Shown: positions 1 to 8,543, counted from the stretch's first letter. The stretch: DNA of 64,000 bases from Pseudacidobacterium ailaaui (GCF_000688455.1 NZ_JIAL01000001.1:1395001-1459000); one strand, 5' to 3'. The notes: a model not told the origin generated them from the sequence alone. Numbers and translations are program-made.

Positions 1-297
1 CTTGTCTGCGCCTGCGTCAAAGACAGCGGCAGCATCGTCCACGCTGCGGATGCCCCCACCGACCGTGAAAGGCACAAAAATCTGCTTCGCCGTTTTTCTT
101 ACTGTTTCGATAAGAGTACCGCGGCCCTGGTGCGTGGCCGTGATGTCGAGTAACACGATTTCATCAGCGCCCGCCTCGGCGTGGCGGCGCGCCAGTTCGG
201 CAGGGTCGCCTGCATCCACAATGTCCACAAACTGCACGCCCTTGACGACGCGGCCCGCGTCCACGTCCAGACATGCGATGATGCGTTTGGTCAGCAC
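1..297 (-). CDS. hisF: Imidazole glycerol phosphate synthase cyclase subunit HisF (5' part, truncated by window edge)
   Basis: HisF forms the (beta/alpha)8 cyclase half of the HisF-HisH synthase. It uses ammonia delivered by HisH to make imidazole glycerol phosphate and AICAR. The first 99 residues are visible. They begin with a GTG start giving [20 protein letters not shown], which carries the catalytic Asp11 and the phosphate-loop region, and they continue to the conserved TVGGGIRS segment. The start lies three bases after the hisH stop, so the two subunits are translated back to back. HisA, which often sits between hisH and hisF, is not there; it may lie beyond the edge. The identification is firm and only the C-terminal part is missing. 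Confidence 0.95.
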   Translation of the reverse strand, partial: MLTKRIIACLDVDAGRVVKGVQFVDIVDAGDPAELARRHAEAGADEIVLLDITATHQGRGTLIETVRKTAKQIFVPFTVGGGIRSVDDAAAVFDAGADK

Positions 298-300
298 AGA

Positions 301-888
301 TCAAAGCTCCACAAAGTTACGGAGAATGCGCAGGCCCGCTTCTCCTGATTTTTCCGGATGGAACTGCACGCCCATCACATTGCCGATTTCTACCGCAGCG
401 GTAAAGGGGCCGCCGTAATCTGTAACCGCTACAGTGCCATTTGTGAGCGGAGCGCGGTAGGAGTGCGTGTAATAGACGAAGGTCCCGGACGAAATGCCGC
501 GCAGCAGGCGGGAGGGCCGGACCTCAAGCGCATTCCAGCCCACGTGCGGTACCTTCAACCCCGCGGAAAAGCGCTCACACTGGCCCTTGCAGAGGCCCAG
601 GCCCAGGGTCTGCGGCGATTCGGTACTGCCCTCAAAGAGCCATTGCAGACCAACGCAGATGCCGAGAAACGGTATCCCTTTGGCAATCTGTGCCTGCATG
701 GCGGCCCTCAGCCCTTGCTTTTCCAGAAACTCCGTGGCGGCAAAGTGGCCCACACCGGGCAGGACGATTTTTTCCGCGCGCAGCACCCCATCCGCATCCT
801 GCGTCACCCGAACATCGGCCCCTGCGGCATGGAGGGCCTTCATCACCGAGGTGAGGTTCCCGGCCTTGTAGTCTACGACAGCAATCAC
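301..888 (-). CDS. hisH: Imidazole glycerol phosphate synthase glutaminase subunit HisH
   Basis: This is a class I glutamine amidotransferase that hydrolyses glutamine and channels ammonia to HisF. The 195-residue length is normal. The nucleophile Cys78 sits in [13 protein letters not shown], and the His177/Glu179 pair sits in VQFHPEKSG near the C terminus, so the full catalytic triad is present. The ATG overlaps the hisB stop in an ATGA junction, which points to translational coupling. It is followed directly by hisF. Confidence 0.96.
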   Translation of the reverse strand: MIAVVDYKAGNLTSVMKALHAAGADVRVTQDADGVLRAEKIVLPGVGHFAATEFLEKQGLRAAMQAQIAKGIPFLGICVGLQWLFEGSTESPQTLGLGLCKGQCERFSAGLKVPHVGWNALEVRPSRLLRGISSGTFVYYTHSYRAPLTNGTVAVTDYGGPFTAAVEIGNVMGVQFHPEKSGEAGLRILRNFVEL

Positions 889-1493
889 AGCAGCCCCTTT
901 GTGCTGGGTAGCACGGCGCCCATTTGAACGTCCTTCATGCAGGCAAAGCGCAGGGCGCGCGCAAAGGCCTTGAAAAGCGCTTCCACTTTATGATGGTTGG
1001 AGCGGCCATACATCGTCTTCAGATGAACATTGGCCCGGGCGCCGCGGGCAAAACCCTCAAAGAAATCGTCCACCAGTTCCGATTGCAGGTCTCCCACCAG
1101 GCGTGTCTTCACCTTTGTGTCAATCACAGAGGCGACGCGACCGCTCAGGTCTACCGCGGCGATGCCCAGCGTTTCGTCCATGGTCATCAGGAAATAACCA
1201 GCACGCATGATGCCCTTTTTGTCGCCCAGGGCGCGATCAAAGGCCTCACCTAATGCAATGCCCACGTCTTCGACCGTGTGGTGCTGGTCTACGTCGAGGT
1301 CGCCTTTGCAGGAGAGATCAAGATCAAATGCCCCGTGGCGTGCAAAAAGCTCAAGCATATGGTCGAAGAAACGAATGCCAGTGCTGATTTTGTAGCGGCC
1401 TGCGCCTTCGATGGTAAGACGAAGGGCAATCTGCGTCTCAGCGGTCTTGCGGTGGATTTCTGCGGTGCGTTTCTTTTTGCTCATGCCTTCCAT
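885..1493 (-). CDS. hisB: Imidazoleglycerol-phosphate dehydratase HisB (monofunctional)
   Basis: HisB dehydrates imidazole glycerol phosphate to imidazole acetol phosphate. It is about 200 residues with no phosphatase domain, so the histidinol-phosphatase step must be done by another protein not seen here. Manganese-binding motifs are visible: [10 protein letters not shown] around residues 69-78 and a second [12 protein letters not shown] near the C terminus. The first ATG lies inside the end of hisC; the fourth codon is also ATG and could be the true start. It overlaps hisH by four bases. Confidence 0.95.
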   Translation of the reverse strand: MEGMSKKKRTAEIHRKTAETQIALRLTIEGAGRYKISTGIRFFDHMLELFARHGAFDLDLSCKGDLDVDQHHTVEDVGIALGEAFDRALGDKKGIMRAGYFLMTMDETLGIAAVDLSGRVASVIDTKVKTRLVGDLQSELVDDFFEGFARGARANVHLKTMYGRSNHHKVEALFKAFARALRFACMKDVQMGAVLPSTKGLL

Positions 1494-2584
1494 CCGATCT
1501 CAGCCAGCGATTCTTCGAGCGCTGCGATGCCTTTGCGTGTATGTTCGAGTACGCCGATGGTAATCCGTACGCAGCCTTCGCAGCCGGGGTCCGTCGAGCG
1601 GTCGCGCACCAAAACATCGCGTCGACGCATGGCAGCGACGAATTCCCGGTGCCTGGCGCCTATCTTTGTGAGTACGAAGTTTGCCTGCGAAGGCCAGTAG
1701 GGCAGACCCAGTCGGTCCAGGGCCGCAGTAAACAGGGCGCGACCCTCCCGTACCTGGGCCACATACCACTCCAGATAAGCATGGTCTTCCAGCGCGGCAG
1801 GCAGGCACGCAAGCGCCAACCCGTTTACGCTGTAAGGCGAAATCATGCGGCGGAGCCATTGCATCTGCTCGTGGCTGGCAATGAGTGCTCCCAGGCGTAG
1901 TCCAGCCAGCCCGTAAGCCTTGGAGAATGTGCGTGTTACAACAAGGTTCGGGGCGCGGCCCACCAGGTCCAGCACCGTCTCACCATAGAAATGGTAGTAG
2001 GCCTCATCGACCAGGACCATGGCCTGCGGGGCCCGCTCCAGCAGACGGAGAATTGTTCCACGTGGAACACTTTTCCCGGTAGGGCTGTTGGGGTTGGCCA
2101 GGGCAATCATCTTCGTTACGGAAGTAATGCGGCGGAAAAGTTCCTCCTCTGGGAAAGCAAAGTCCGCAGCGGCCGGAACAAAGACCATCCTGGCATCGGT
2201 GGAGGAACCGTAGACCTCATACATGGAATACGTCGGCACCGGAAGGAGAAACTCATCGCCCGCATCGAGGTAGGTCTGGCAGAGGACATGAATGGCTTCG
2301 TCCACACCGTTGGTGAGCAGGACCTGGTCTGGCATCACGCCGAGGTGCGCGGCCACCAGTTTTTCTGCGGGTCCGCGCTCGGGATATTTGGTGAGTTCGG
2401 CGCGGGAGATCCTGCCAAGTACTTCCAGCACGCGCGGGGAACAGGCAAGCGTGTTCTCGTTGAAGTCCAGGCGCACGCCTTCGCGCGAGCCCAGCGGCGG
2501 GTGATACTCCCTGGTGCGCAGGACGGCGGCGCGCGGCTTGATTCCCTCAGCCACGGGCGCCTCTTGCTCGGATGGCATCTGCAT
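1481..2584 (-). CDS. hisC: Histidinol-phosphate aminotransferase HisC
   Basis: HisC is a PLP-dependent fold-type I aminotransferase that converts imidazole acetol phosphate and glutamate to histidinol phosphate. It has 367 residues. The PLP lysine is Lys222 in [14 protein letters not shown]. The upstream [10 protein letters not shown] and [10 protein letters not shown] segments are typical of the family. The start region overlaps the end of hisD by 38 bases and the third codon is also ATG, so the exact start is uncertain by a few residues. It is the fourth structural gene of the operon and is followed by hisB with a short overlap. Confidence 0.94.
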   Translation of the reverse strand: MQMPSEQEAPVAEGIKPRAAVLRTREYHPPLGSREGVRLDFNENTLACSPRVLEVLGRISRAELTKYPERGPAEKLVAAHLGVMPDQVLLTNGVDEAIHVLCQTYLDAGDEFLLPVPTYSMYEVYGSSTDARMVFVPAAADFAFPEEELFRRITSVTKMIALANPNSPTGKSVPRGTILRLLERAPQAMVLVDEAYYHFYGETVLDLVGRAPNLVVTRTFSKAYGLAGLRLGALIASHEQMQWLRRMISPYSVNGLALACLPAALEDHAYLEWYVAQVREGRALFTAALDRLGLPYWPSQANFVLTKIGARHREFVAAMRRRDVLVRDRSTDPGCEGCVRITIGVLEHTRKGIAALEESLAEIGWKA

Positions 2585-3797
2585 GTCCCTTTAATCCTTC
2601 GGCTTCCGCCAGTGTGATGGCCCGGGGCCCCAGGGTGAGCAGGGCCTTGCGGTCATACTTCTGCACGGTGATGATCTTTACAAAATCCTGAACACTCAGG
2701 CCGCCGCGCAAGCGCGCCAGGCCACCAGTCGGCAGAGTGTGGTTAGGCCCGGAGATATAGTCTCCCATCGGCTGCGCCGAATGGCGCCCGATAAAGACCG
2801 AACCCGCATTCCGGACCCACTCCAGATCGCGCTCCGAATCGACCGTGAGATGTTCCGGAGCGAGACTGTTGGTCAGGGCCCGCGCTTCTGCCACTGATTC
2901 GGTTACAAATATGACACCGTTGGCCTGCATGGCCTTTGCCGCGATGGGATTGCTCCGCACGCGCTGTTTGACTTCCGCGCTGACCTGCTTTGCCAGTTCT
3001 TTCTTGGTTGTAATCAAAATCGCCAGCGCGTCGGGGTCGTGCTCGGCCTGGGCGATGAGGTCGGTGGCAAACAATACCGGGTCGCCGCCTTCGCTGGTAA
3101 TGACGATCTCGGTCGGTCCGGCGGGCATGTCTATGGCGCAATCAGAAGAAACGAGCTTCTTTGCCGCAGCAACATAAGCATTGCCGGGGCCAACGATCTT
3201 TTCAACGCGGGGAATGCTTTCTGTTCCATAAGCCAGGGCAGCAACAGCCTGGGCCCCGCCGATACGGTAAAACTCCCGGAGGCCAAGGAAGGCCGCTGCG
3301 GCCAGTGTTTCCTTGGCCGGCCTTGGAGAAACCACGGCAATGCGCTCGACGCCTGCCACCTGCGCGGGGATGGCGGTCATCAGAAGGGTCGAGGGCAGCG
3401 GATAGCGCCCACTGGGGACATAGCAGCCTACCGCGGTCAGAGGACGTATCCTCTGGCCTACGGTGAGACCGCGGACCTGCTCGAAGCTCCACTCTCTGGG
3501 TAATTGCTTCTGCGCAAAGCGGCGGATATGGCTTGCGGCCGTCTTCAGGGCCGCGCGGAAGGCAGGCGAGACTTCGTCCCAGGCCTGCTGCAGTTCCTGC
3601 TCGGAAATTCGTAACTGTGATTGTTCCGTAATGCCATCCAGGCGGGCCGCATAACGGCGAAGGGCAGCGTCTCCACCTTTGCGGACGGCCGCGAGGATGC
3701 GGCGGGCCACCGGAACAGCGTGTTCTTCCACACTGTTCCGGCGTTCCACAAGCTGTTGGACCAGCCTGTCGCGTCCTTTGGTGTACACGATGCGCAT
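2547..3797 (-). CDS. hisD: Histidinol dehydrogenase HisD
   Basis: HisD catalyses the last two steps of the pathway, oxidising histidinol to histidine with two NAD+. The 416-residue length is slightly short of the usual 430. The zinc ligands Gln250 and His253 are seen in LIAQAEHDPDA, and the catalytic Glu315-His316 pair in SLAPEHLTVD. The signature GPGNAYVAAAKKLV is present. The ATG shares one base with the hisG stop in a TAATG junction, which indicates coupled translation. Confidence 0.96.
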   Translation of the reverse strand: MRIVYTKGRDRLVQQLVERRNSVEEHAVPVARRILAAVRKGGDAALRRYAARLDGITEQSQLRISEQELQQAWDEVSPAFRAALKTAASHIRRFAQKQLPREWSFEQVRGLTVGQRIRPLTAVGCYVPSGRYPLPSTLLMTAIPAQVAGVERIAVVSPRPAKETLAAAAFLGLREFYRIGGAQAVAALAYGTESIPRVEKIVGPGNAYVAAAKKLVSSDCAIDMPAGPTEIVITSEGGDPVLFATDLIAQAEHDPDALAILITTKKELAKQVSAEVKQRVRSNPIAAKAMQANGVIFVTESVAEARALTNSLAPEHLTVDSERDLEWVRNAGSVFIGRHSAQPMGDYISGPNHTLPTGGLARLRGGLSVQDFVKIITVQKYDRKALLTLGPRAITLAEAEGLKGHADAIRARGARG

Positions 3798-4672
3798 TAC
3801 AGGACCACCTTGTTCAGCGGATATTCCACGATGCCAGTGGCGTTGGCGGCCTTGAGGCGAGGCAGCACATCGCGCACGACGCTCTCTTCCAGAATGGTGT
3901 TGACTGCGACCCAGGCGGGGTCGCTGAGCGCCGAGACCGTGGGCGAGGTCAACGCGGGCAACACGGAGAGGACGTTCGCCAGGTCGGTCTTCTGGACGTT
4001 CATCATCAGACCGACCTGTCCCTGGGCGGCGATGGCACCACGCAGCATGAGCGCGATATTGTCAATCTTCTCTTTTTTCCAGGGGTCTTCATAGCTCCGC
4101 GGATTGGCAATGAGGTGGGTCTCGCTTTCCATCACGGTGTCAATGATGCGGAGGCGGTTGGCGCGCAGTGAGCTTCCGGTCTCAGTGACTTCGACGATGG
4201 CATCGGCCAGGGTGGGCGGCTTGACCTCGGTCGCGCCCCAGCTGAATTCGACCTTGACCGGGACGTTTTTCTCGGCAAAGTATTTTCTGGTGACCTCGAC
4301 CAGCTCCGTGGCAATGATTTTGCCAGCGAGGTCTTCGGCCTTCTGGTAAGGCGAATCATCGGGCACGGCCAGGACCCAGCGCACTTTCTGGCGGCTCTGC
4401 TTGGCATAGGTGAGGTTGATGATGCTTTTCACCTCGCGGCCGCTTTCGACGACCCAGTCAATTCCGGTGAGTCCGGCATCGAGCGCGCCGTGGTCCACGT
4501 AGCGGGCCATCTCCTGCGCGCGGACGAGGGTGCATTCGATTTCCGGATCATCAATGGCGGGAAAATAGGAGCGCCCGCTCGCATAGATGTTCCAGCCGGC
4601 ACGTTGGAAAAGGGCAATGGTGGCATCCTGCAGGCTGCCTTTGGGAATTCCGAGCTTGAGTTTGTTTGCCAT
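3797..4672 (-). CDS. hisG: ATP phosphoribosyltransferase HisG, long form
   Basis: HisG starts the pathway by joining ATP and PRPP. At 291 residues it is the long, self-sufficient form. The last 75 or so residues look like the ACT-like regulatory domain ([11 protein letters not shown] onward) that binds histidine for feedback inhibition, so no HisZ partner is needed. The N-terminal [16 protein letters not shown] and the central [10 protein letters not shown] region fit the catalytic domains. It shares a base with both neighbours (TGATG junction with hisI, TAATG with hisD). Enzyme feedback and leader attenuation would act together. Confidence 0.95.
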   Translation of the reverse strand: MANKLKLGIPKGSLQDATIALFQRAGWNIYASGRSYFPAIDDPEIECTLVRAQEMARYVDHGALDAGLTGIDWVVESGREVKSIINLTYAKQSRQKVRWVLAVPDDSPYQKAEDLAGKIIATELVEVTRKYFAEKNVPVKVEFSWGATEVKPPTLADAIVEVTETGSSLRANRLRIIDTVMESETHLIANPRSYEDPWKKEKIDNIALMLRGAIAAQGQVGLMMNVQKTDLANVLSVLPALTSPTVSALSDPAWVAVNTILEESVVRDVLPRLKAANATGIVEYPLNKVVL

Positions 4673-5022
4673 CAGCGGACCTCCTGGGCAGCATTGACTG
4701 CAATGGGCCGAGTGAAGCAGCTTACGGTGCCTTCGTGGCAGACCAGGCCGTCGCCCTCCACTTCCACACGGTAGAGCAAGGTATCGCGGTCGCAGTCTGT
4801 AGCGGCCTCGACGACGCGAAGGCGGTTGCCGCTGGTTTCACCTTTCATCCAGAGCTTCTGGCGGGTCCGGCTCCAGAATGTAACGAAGCCGGTTTCGAGG
4901 GTCTTCTGAAAGCTGGCTTCATTCTGGAAGCCGACCATCAGAACCTGCCCGGTCTTTGCGTCCTGCACGATTGCGGGGGCCAGACCGTCCATCTTGGCAA
5001 AATCAATGCTTGTGTCAGACAT
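4672..5022 (-). CDS. hisI: Phosphoribosyl-AMP cyclohydrolase HisI
   Basis: HisI opens the adenine ring of phosphoribosyl-AMP. The 116 residues cover only the cyclohydrolase domain; there is no HisE domain at the C terminus. Family motifs are [33 protein letters not shown] and the metal-binding [12 protein letters not shown], with a later Cys in [11 protein letters not shown]. The start has a good ribosome site (GAGGA) and lies about 50 bases after the attenuator hairpin, so this is the first structural gene controlled by the leader. Confidence 0.95.
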   Translation of the reverse strand: MSDTSIDFAKMDGLAPAIVQDAKTGQVLMVGFQNEASFQKTLETGFVTFWSRTRQKLWMKGETSGNRLRVVEAATDCDRDTLLYRVEVEGDGLVCHEGTVSCFTRPIAVNAAQEVR

Positions 5023-5072
5023 CTGCTTTTCCTCTTCTATCTTGCCGGGGGCCTGCGCCTGCGGGCAGATGC

Positions 5073-5110
5073 AAAAAGCCCGCCTGCGCTGGGCGCGTCG
5101 GCGGGCTTTT
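5073..5110 (-). terminator. Attenuator terminator of the his operon
   Basis: On the minus strand an 11-bp stem, AAAAGCCCGCC with GGCGGGCTTTT, is followed by a short U-run. The loop can pair further through CGC/GCG. It sits between the histidine-rich leader ORF and hisI, where an attenuator is expected. Its 5' arm is also complementary to an upstream segment, so the hairpin can be blocked. Confidence 0.85.
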
Positions 5111-5162
5111 GGATTCCTTGATTTCCGGCTTTTACTTCAGGCCGTAAGGATTCGCCGACACG
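5094..5162 (-). promoter_or_regulatory. Antiterminator pairing segment of the his leader
   Basis: The segment CGTGTCGGCG (5153-5162, inside the leader ORF) is complementary over ten positions, one of them G-U, to CGCCGACGCG (5094-5103), which is the 5' arm and loop side of the terminator. The two structures exclude each other. A ribosome stalled on the His codons just upstream would leave the first segment free to pair, preventing termination. The pairing is read directly; the mechanism is inferred from known his and trp attenuators. Confidence 0.75.
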
Positions 5163-5209
5163 CTCGTCACGTGATGATGGTGATGACGATGATGGCGATG
5201 AATCCACAT
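5132..5209 (-). CDS. hisL: Histidine operon leader peptide
   Basis: This is a 25-codon ORF in which eight of codons 4 to 13 are His (HRHHRHHHHH). It ends with TAA about 22 bases before the attenuator stem. The His run lies immediately upstream of the antiterminator segment. Its only plausible role is to measure charged tRNA-His by ribosome stalling. The ATG lies about 11 bases downstream of a likely -10 box, with no Shine-Dalgarno sequence, so the mRNA may be leaderless or nearly so. Confidence 0.85.
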   Translation of the reverse strand: MWIHRHHRHHHHHVTSVSANPYGLK

Positions 5210-5217
5210 CTAGTAAA

Positions 5218-5246
5218 AAGCTACAGGTGCAGGGGGAAGATGTCAA
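5218..5246 (-). promoter_or_regulatory. Likely promoter of the his leader and operon
   Basis: A perfect -35 box TTGACA (5246-5241) is followed by a 17-base spacer and a -10 box TAGCTT (5223-5218) that keeps the three most conserved bases. Transcription would begin at or just before the leader ATG at 5209. The -35 box starts only a few bases after the stop of the upstream dehydrogenase gene. Confidence 0.65.
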
Positions 5247-5248
5247 CC

Positions 5249-6265
5249 TTAGCAGGTGCCTCCGATACGGAAGTGTTCGAGTCCGGCACGGGCCGAGTGG
5301 GCCGTGATGGCAGCATTGATGTCGAGGGCAAGGGCCAGAGCAGCCCGGCCGTCCTCGCCAGAAACGGCGGGTGGTCTGCGCGTGCAGACAGATTCAAGAA
5401 ACGACTCGATTTCCAGGCGCAAAGGCTCGGCCGGGGCGATCGAGGGCTTGCGCACTTGCAGGGCCGGGGCGAGTTCTTCCGGGGACCGGGGCTGCCGGGC
5501 AACATCAATCAGCAGCAGGTCCTGACGGGCATAGTCAATGGAAACATACTGGTGCGGCTGAAAGAAACGCAGCTTGCGCACACGCTCGGTACTGACGCGG
5601 CTGGCAGTGAAGTTGGCAACACAGCCGGAGGCAAATTCGACGCGAACATTGGCAATGTCTACCCGGGGCGAGAGGACAGGAAGGCCCACAGCATGGATGC
5701 TGGCAACCGGAGACTGCGCAAGCGTGAGAACGATGTCGAGATCATGAATCATCAGGTCGAGGACCACATCCACATCAAGCGAGCGCGGACTGAAGACGCT
5801 GAGGCGATGGACCTCAAAAAACATGGGACGGTCCAGGAACTGCTGGACGGCCATTACGGCGGGGTTGAAGCGCTCCAGATGACCCACCTGCAGGATGCGT
5901 CCGTTTTCCCGGGCCAGGCGGACCAGGTCCTCGGCCTCTTCAAGCGTGGCAGTCACAGGTTTTTCCACCAGTACATCCACGCCCTGGCGTAAAAAAGCAG
6001 CCGCAGTCCGGTAATGGTCCACGGTAGGAACACAGACAGAGGCGGCCTGGACTTTTGTCGTCTGGAGACACTCTTCCACGGATGTGTAGACGGGCACCCC
6101 CCACTCCTTTTCCAGCGAGGCAGCGCGGTCTGTGGCGGACTCGACAATGGCCGCCAGATGGACAGGAAGGCCGGAATACTCCAGGTCGCGGTAAATGCGC
6201 AGATGGTTGCGACCAAAGGCTCCTGCTCCACAAACGACGACGTTCTGGAGAGACGGGGTGACTAT
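5249..6265 (-). CDS. Gfo/Idh/MocA family NAD(P)-dependent sugar dehydrogenase
   Basis: This oxidoreductase probably acts on a sugar or nucleotide sugar. The Rossmann motif GAGAFGRNH lies at about residues 13-21, the EKP motif (VDVLVEKPVTA) near residue 100, and the conserved MIHDLDIVL active-site stretch further on. The frame has no ATG, GTG or TTG before the Rossmann motif; the first such codon is a GTG at 6097 that would delete it. An ATA at 6265 lies seven bases after a GGGAG ribosome site and overlaps the upstream TAG stop. I use it as the start, which gives about 338 residues, normal for the family. The substrate is unknown. Confidence 0.8.
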   Translation of the reverse strand: MVTPSLQNVVVCGAGAFGRNHLRIYRDLEYSGLPVHLAAIVESATDRAASLEKEWGVPVYTSVEECLQTTKVQAASVCVPTVDHYRTAAAFLRQGVDVLVEKPVTATLEEAEDLVRLARENGRILQVGHLERFNPAVMAVQQFLDRPMFFEVHRLSVFSPRSLDVDVVLDLMIHDLDIVLTLAQSPVASIHAVGLPVLSPRVDIANVRVEFASGCVANFTASRVSTERVRKLRFFQPHQYVSIDYARQDLLLIDVARQPRSPEELAPALQVRKPSIAPAEPLRLEIESFLESVCTRRPPAVSGEDGRAALALALDINAAITAHSARAGLEHFRIGGTC

Positions 6266-6486
6266 CGCGATGCTCCCTTCCCCTCGACCACCTGCAGGCA
6301 GCGGGAATAGAGTTCGAGCAATTGGTTTACATGGTCTTCCGGCCTGGGAGCGGAGGCGGCAACAAACCCGGTGGCGGGCGCGGAAGCACGGCCGATCCCT
6401 GTGGTGATGGCAACAAATTTCAGCAGATCAAGGGCGATGTCTTCATTGCGGCGCGCCCCGTTGACGGCAACGGATGGCTGGTCCAT
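6262..6486 (-). CDS. Small conserved-looking protein of unknown function
   Basis: This 74-residue protein starts at an ATG preceded by GAGGGACTC at a good distance. An in-frame extension to 6582 is possible but has no ribosome site. The sequence has a hydrophobic helix-like stretch (DIALDLLKFVAITTG) and an acidic C-terminal helix (DHVNQLLELYSRCLQVVEG). No catalytic motif is seen. It precedes the Gfo/Idh gene, overlapping its likely start, so the two are probably co-translated. Confidence 0.6.
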   Translation of the reverse strand: MDQPSVAVNGARRNEDIALDLLKFVAITTGIGRASAPATGFVAASAPRPEDHVNQLLELYSRCLQVVEGKGASR

Positions 6487-6618
6487 AAAAATTGAGTCCC
6501 TCCGATGCGATGCTATCAAAAAGCGGCGCCCTGTTCTGCGCGTGGAGCGGCAGGCTGGCCGCGTGCTTGCTTCTGCCAGCAATGCAGAGAGGAAGGCGCG
6601 GCGTGGAATGCATCGGGT

Positions 6619-7314
6619 TCACATCTGACCCAGAACGGCGCAGACCCGGCCAATGATGAACTTTGAGGGAAGCTCTTTGGGCCTGAGTTCCAGCAGCTCT
6701 ACTGAGTGCTCCAGTTTTGCCGGACGCAGGACCAGGTGGCTCCCTTGCAGCGAGACATAGCGGATGAGGACCCCCGCACCCGAGTGCACAGCGTAGATGT
6801 TCGGCAGCGGAGGACGCCAAGGCGTCAGCGAAGTGTAATGGCGGTCGAGGACGAGGATGGCGTGCGGGAAGATGACCGGCATCATGGGACGGGCCTGGGA
6901 GTACTCGACACGAATGGCGAGAAAGCGGTCCCAGGAGCGGCGATCAGGAGAACGCCGGGAGACCAGGTGGTGCAGGAAACCAGAAGGTAACTGGATGAGT
7001 TCCAAAATGGAACTGGAATGGATGCGGGACTGATGAATGGCGGTGGCTTGGGCCACCAGGGGGACCCGGTCAAGGGATGCGGCAGGCTCCCGCACAGGAG
7101 TCCGGTGCACAAAATTTTCGATGTGCAGGTCCTGCGCGGCCAGGACCCGGTCGAGTGCGGCGAGACTGAGCTGGCGTTTTCCATGCAGAAAATTAGAGAT
7201 ATGCGCAGGATTGAGGCCTGTCTGCCGCGCAAGCAGCGTCCCGGTAAGCGTGCCGCGCTGAATGCGGCGCAGCAATTCGCGGCGGAGCTGCTCGTGTAGC
7301 TGAGAGACATTCAT
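6619..7314 (-). CDS. XRE-family DNA-binding regulator with S24-like C-terminal part
   Basis: I place the start at the ATG giving MNVSQLHEQLRRELL; the open frame runs further upstream without supporting signals. Residues 22-58 form a helix-turn-helix (ARQTGLNPAHISNFLHGKRQLS) of the Cro/CI type. The last 60 residues (GVLIRYVSLQGSHLVLRP to FIIGRVCAVLGQM) resemble the C-terminal fold of LexA/CI repressors, but I cannot point to an intact Ser-Lys dyad, so self-cleavage is doubtful. It lies beside the phage-derived block and divergent from it, making it a candidate repressor of that block. Confidence 0.7.
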   Translation of the reverse strand: MNVSQLHEQLRRELLRRIQRGTLTGTLLARQTGLNPAHISNFLHGKRQLSLAALDRVLAAQDLHIENFVHRTPVREPAASLDRVPLVAQATAIHQSRIHSSSILELIQLPSGFLHHLVSRRSPDRRSWDRFLAIRVEYSQARPMMPVIFPHAILVLDRHYTSLTPWRPPLPNIYAVHSGAGVLIRYVSLQGSHLVLRPAKLEHSVELLELRPKELPSKFIIGRVCAVLGQM

Positions 7315-7759
7315 TGTGGAAATTTTTCTTAGAGCTATACATTGTGCGAGGGTGTGTTTGCTCAAAGAAAAGTAATTCTGATGCAGTCCCCTTTCTTTAT
7401 GGAAACACCTGCGGGGAAGGATGCGTAAAATTCCGGTCCTTGCGGGGGAATGGTTGACCCGTATTTCCGGGGCAGATAGATTCTTTTTCACTTTCGCCCG
7501 AACTCAATCTGAAACCTGCCCATGCCCGGGGAGCGCTCCGGAAGGAGTCGTGTTTCTGCGCGCTGGACTGAAGGCGAGCGAAAGTGGATTGGCTGACCCT
7601 GATGATCTGCGTTTCTCTCTTTTTCCTGTTCCCGCGCACAGCGGGAAGATTTCTGCAGGGAACAACAGCGCGGCAGAACGCTGTGTTCTTTGCGTTGTTT
7701 TCTCTCTGCCTTGCTCTGAAAACCAGTCGCAAGCATTGCAGATACTGGAGACCCACACT
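7315..7759. other. Intergenic region at the left edge of the phage-derived block
   Basis: These 445 bases separate the divergent XRE regulator and the zinc-ribbon gene. An open frame runs through much of it on the plus strand, but its composition is unlike the neighbouring proteins and it has no ribosome site, so I do not call it a gene. Only weak promoter-like sequences can be seen. No tRNA or direct repeat that would mark an attachment site was found by eye. Confidence 0.5.
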
Positions 7760-7951
7760 ATGTACATGGTGCTCAATCTGAAAGTGTGTGAGGGATGCGG
7801 CGGCCTCTGGCTGCGCATCCAGGAGTTGAACGAGGTCTATTGCGCGGTTTGCGCAGAAAAGCTGCGGGCATTTCCCAGACGGAAGACCCGGAGCGGGCGT
7901 CCCAGACGCCGCCCGCATCCTGCCGCGGCGGTGAAGGGAGGAGCACGATGA
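7760..7951 (+). CDS. Small zinc-ribbon protein
   Basis: This 63-residue protein has two CxxC pairs (Cys10/Cys13 and Cys28/Cys31) separated by 14 residues, followed by an Arg/Pro-rich basic tail. That suggests a zinc-stabilised ribbon with nucleic-acid affinity. A GGAG sits ten bases before the ATG. Its stop overlaps the next start in ATGA, so it is translated together with the sigma-like protein. The family is unknown to me. Confidence 0.65.
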   Translation: MYMVLNLKVCEGCGGLWLRIQELNEVYCAVCAEKLRAFPRRKTRSGRPRRRPHPAAAVKGGAR

Positions 7952-8373
7952 GCGCAGCGCTGGCATTGCCTTACGTCTGGGCCGAGACGGCCCGGGAACT
8001 CCCGCAGGACAATGGGATCGCCTTTTACAGAAGACGGACGGAGGAGCTTCTGCGGCGGTATGTCGTTGTTTCTCTGCAGACCGGACGGCTGCCTCTGGCG
8101 GTCGGCAACTGCGTGGTGCGAGGAAAGTCGTCGCACTACCGGATGCGGAGCTTTGAGGACGCGATTATTTTTCTATTTGACATCGAGAAGTGTCTGAAGC
8201 GGCTGGCTCCGATGGAGCAGGAACTGATCGCCCGGATCGCCATGCAGGAATACACGCAGGAAGAAACGGCGGGGCTGATGCGGGCCTCGGTCAGGACGGT
8301 GATGCGGAAATATCCGCAGGCGCTTGACAAGCTCTCGCAGATGTTTCTGGACTACGAACTGATGGAGTACTGA
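7948..8373 (+). CDS. Sigma-70 region 4-like helix-turn-helix protein
   Basis: This 141-residue protein has a C-terminal half that reads like sigma region 4 or a phage late regulator: KCLKRLAPMEQELIARIAMQ, then EYTQEETAGLMRASVRTVMRKY as the helix-turn-helix. The N-terminal half is short and lacks a clear region 2. It is coupled to the zinc-ribbon gene and lies upstream of the promoter and terminator that precede the phage structural genes. A role as their activator is an inference. Confidence 0.6.
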   Translation: MSAALALPYVWAETARELPQDNGIAFYRRRTEELLRRYVVVSLQTGRLPLAVGNCVVRGKSSHYRMRSFEDAIIFLFDIEKCLKRLAPMEQELIARIAMQEYTQEETAGLMRASVRTVMRKYPQALDKLSQMFLDYELMEY

Positions 8374-8450
8374 AAGATGCTGTCAAGGGCCCTCGGCTGT
8401 GGAAAATAACACAACCTACACATAAAACAGGAGATATTTTCTTGCTACGA

Positions 8451-8480
8451 TTGTCAGGTCATTTCAGGCTGAAATGATAT
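8451..8480 (+). promoter_or_regulatory. Promoter with a 19-bp palindromic operator before the structural genes
   Basis: TTGTCA (8451-8456) and TGATAT (8475-8480) are spaced 18 bases apart. The spacer and first part of the -10 box hold the perfect palindrome TCATTTCAGGCTGAAATGA (8459-8477). A repressor bound there would block RNA polymerase. The XRE regulator at 6619-7314 is the obvious candidate, but nothing in the sequence proves the pairing. Confidence 0.6.
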
Positions 8481-8506
8481 TCTGAACTTAAGAGTCAAGA
8501 AATCTG

Positions 8507-8543
8507 AAGGGAAGCAGCGATGACTGCTTCCCTTTTTGTTTTT
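8507..8543 (+). terminator. Intrinsic terminator in front of the structural genes
   Basis: GGGAAGCAG and CTGCTTCCC form a perfect 9-bp stem with a six-base loop, followed by TTTTTGTTTTT. It lies only about 20 bases after the predicted transcription start of the palindrome promoter. It could end the regulator transcript or act as a gate for the structural operon. An ATG at 8520 falls in its loop and is therefore not used as a gene start. Confidence 0.8.

Noticed and set aside
5161-5209. Short tandem repeat or low-complexity tract (repeated ATG/GTG triplets on the plus strand)
   Set aside because: On the minus strand it is a run of His codons in a leader ORF with a full attenuator, which explains the pattern.
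7421-7759. Open reading frame extending the zinc-ribbon gene upstream
   Set aside because: The composition is unlike the downstream protein, no ribosome site is present, and a good GGAG-ATG start exists at 7760.
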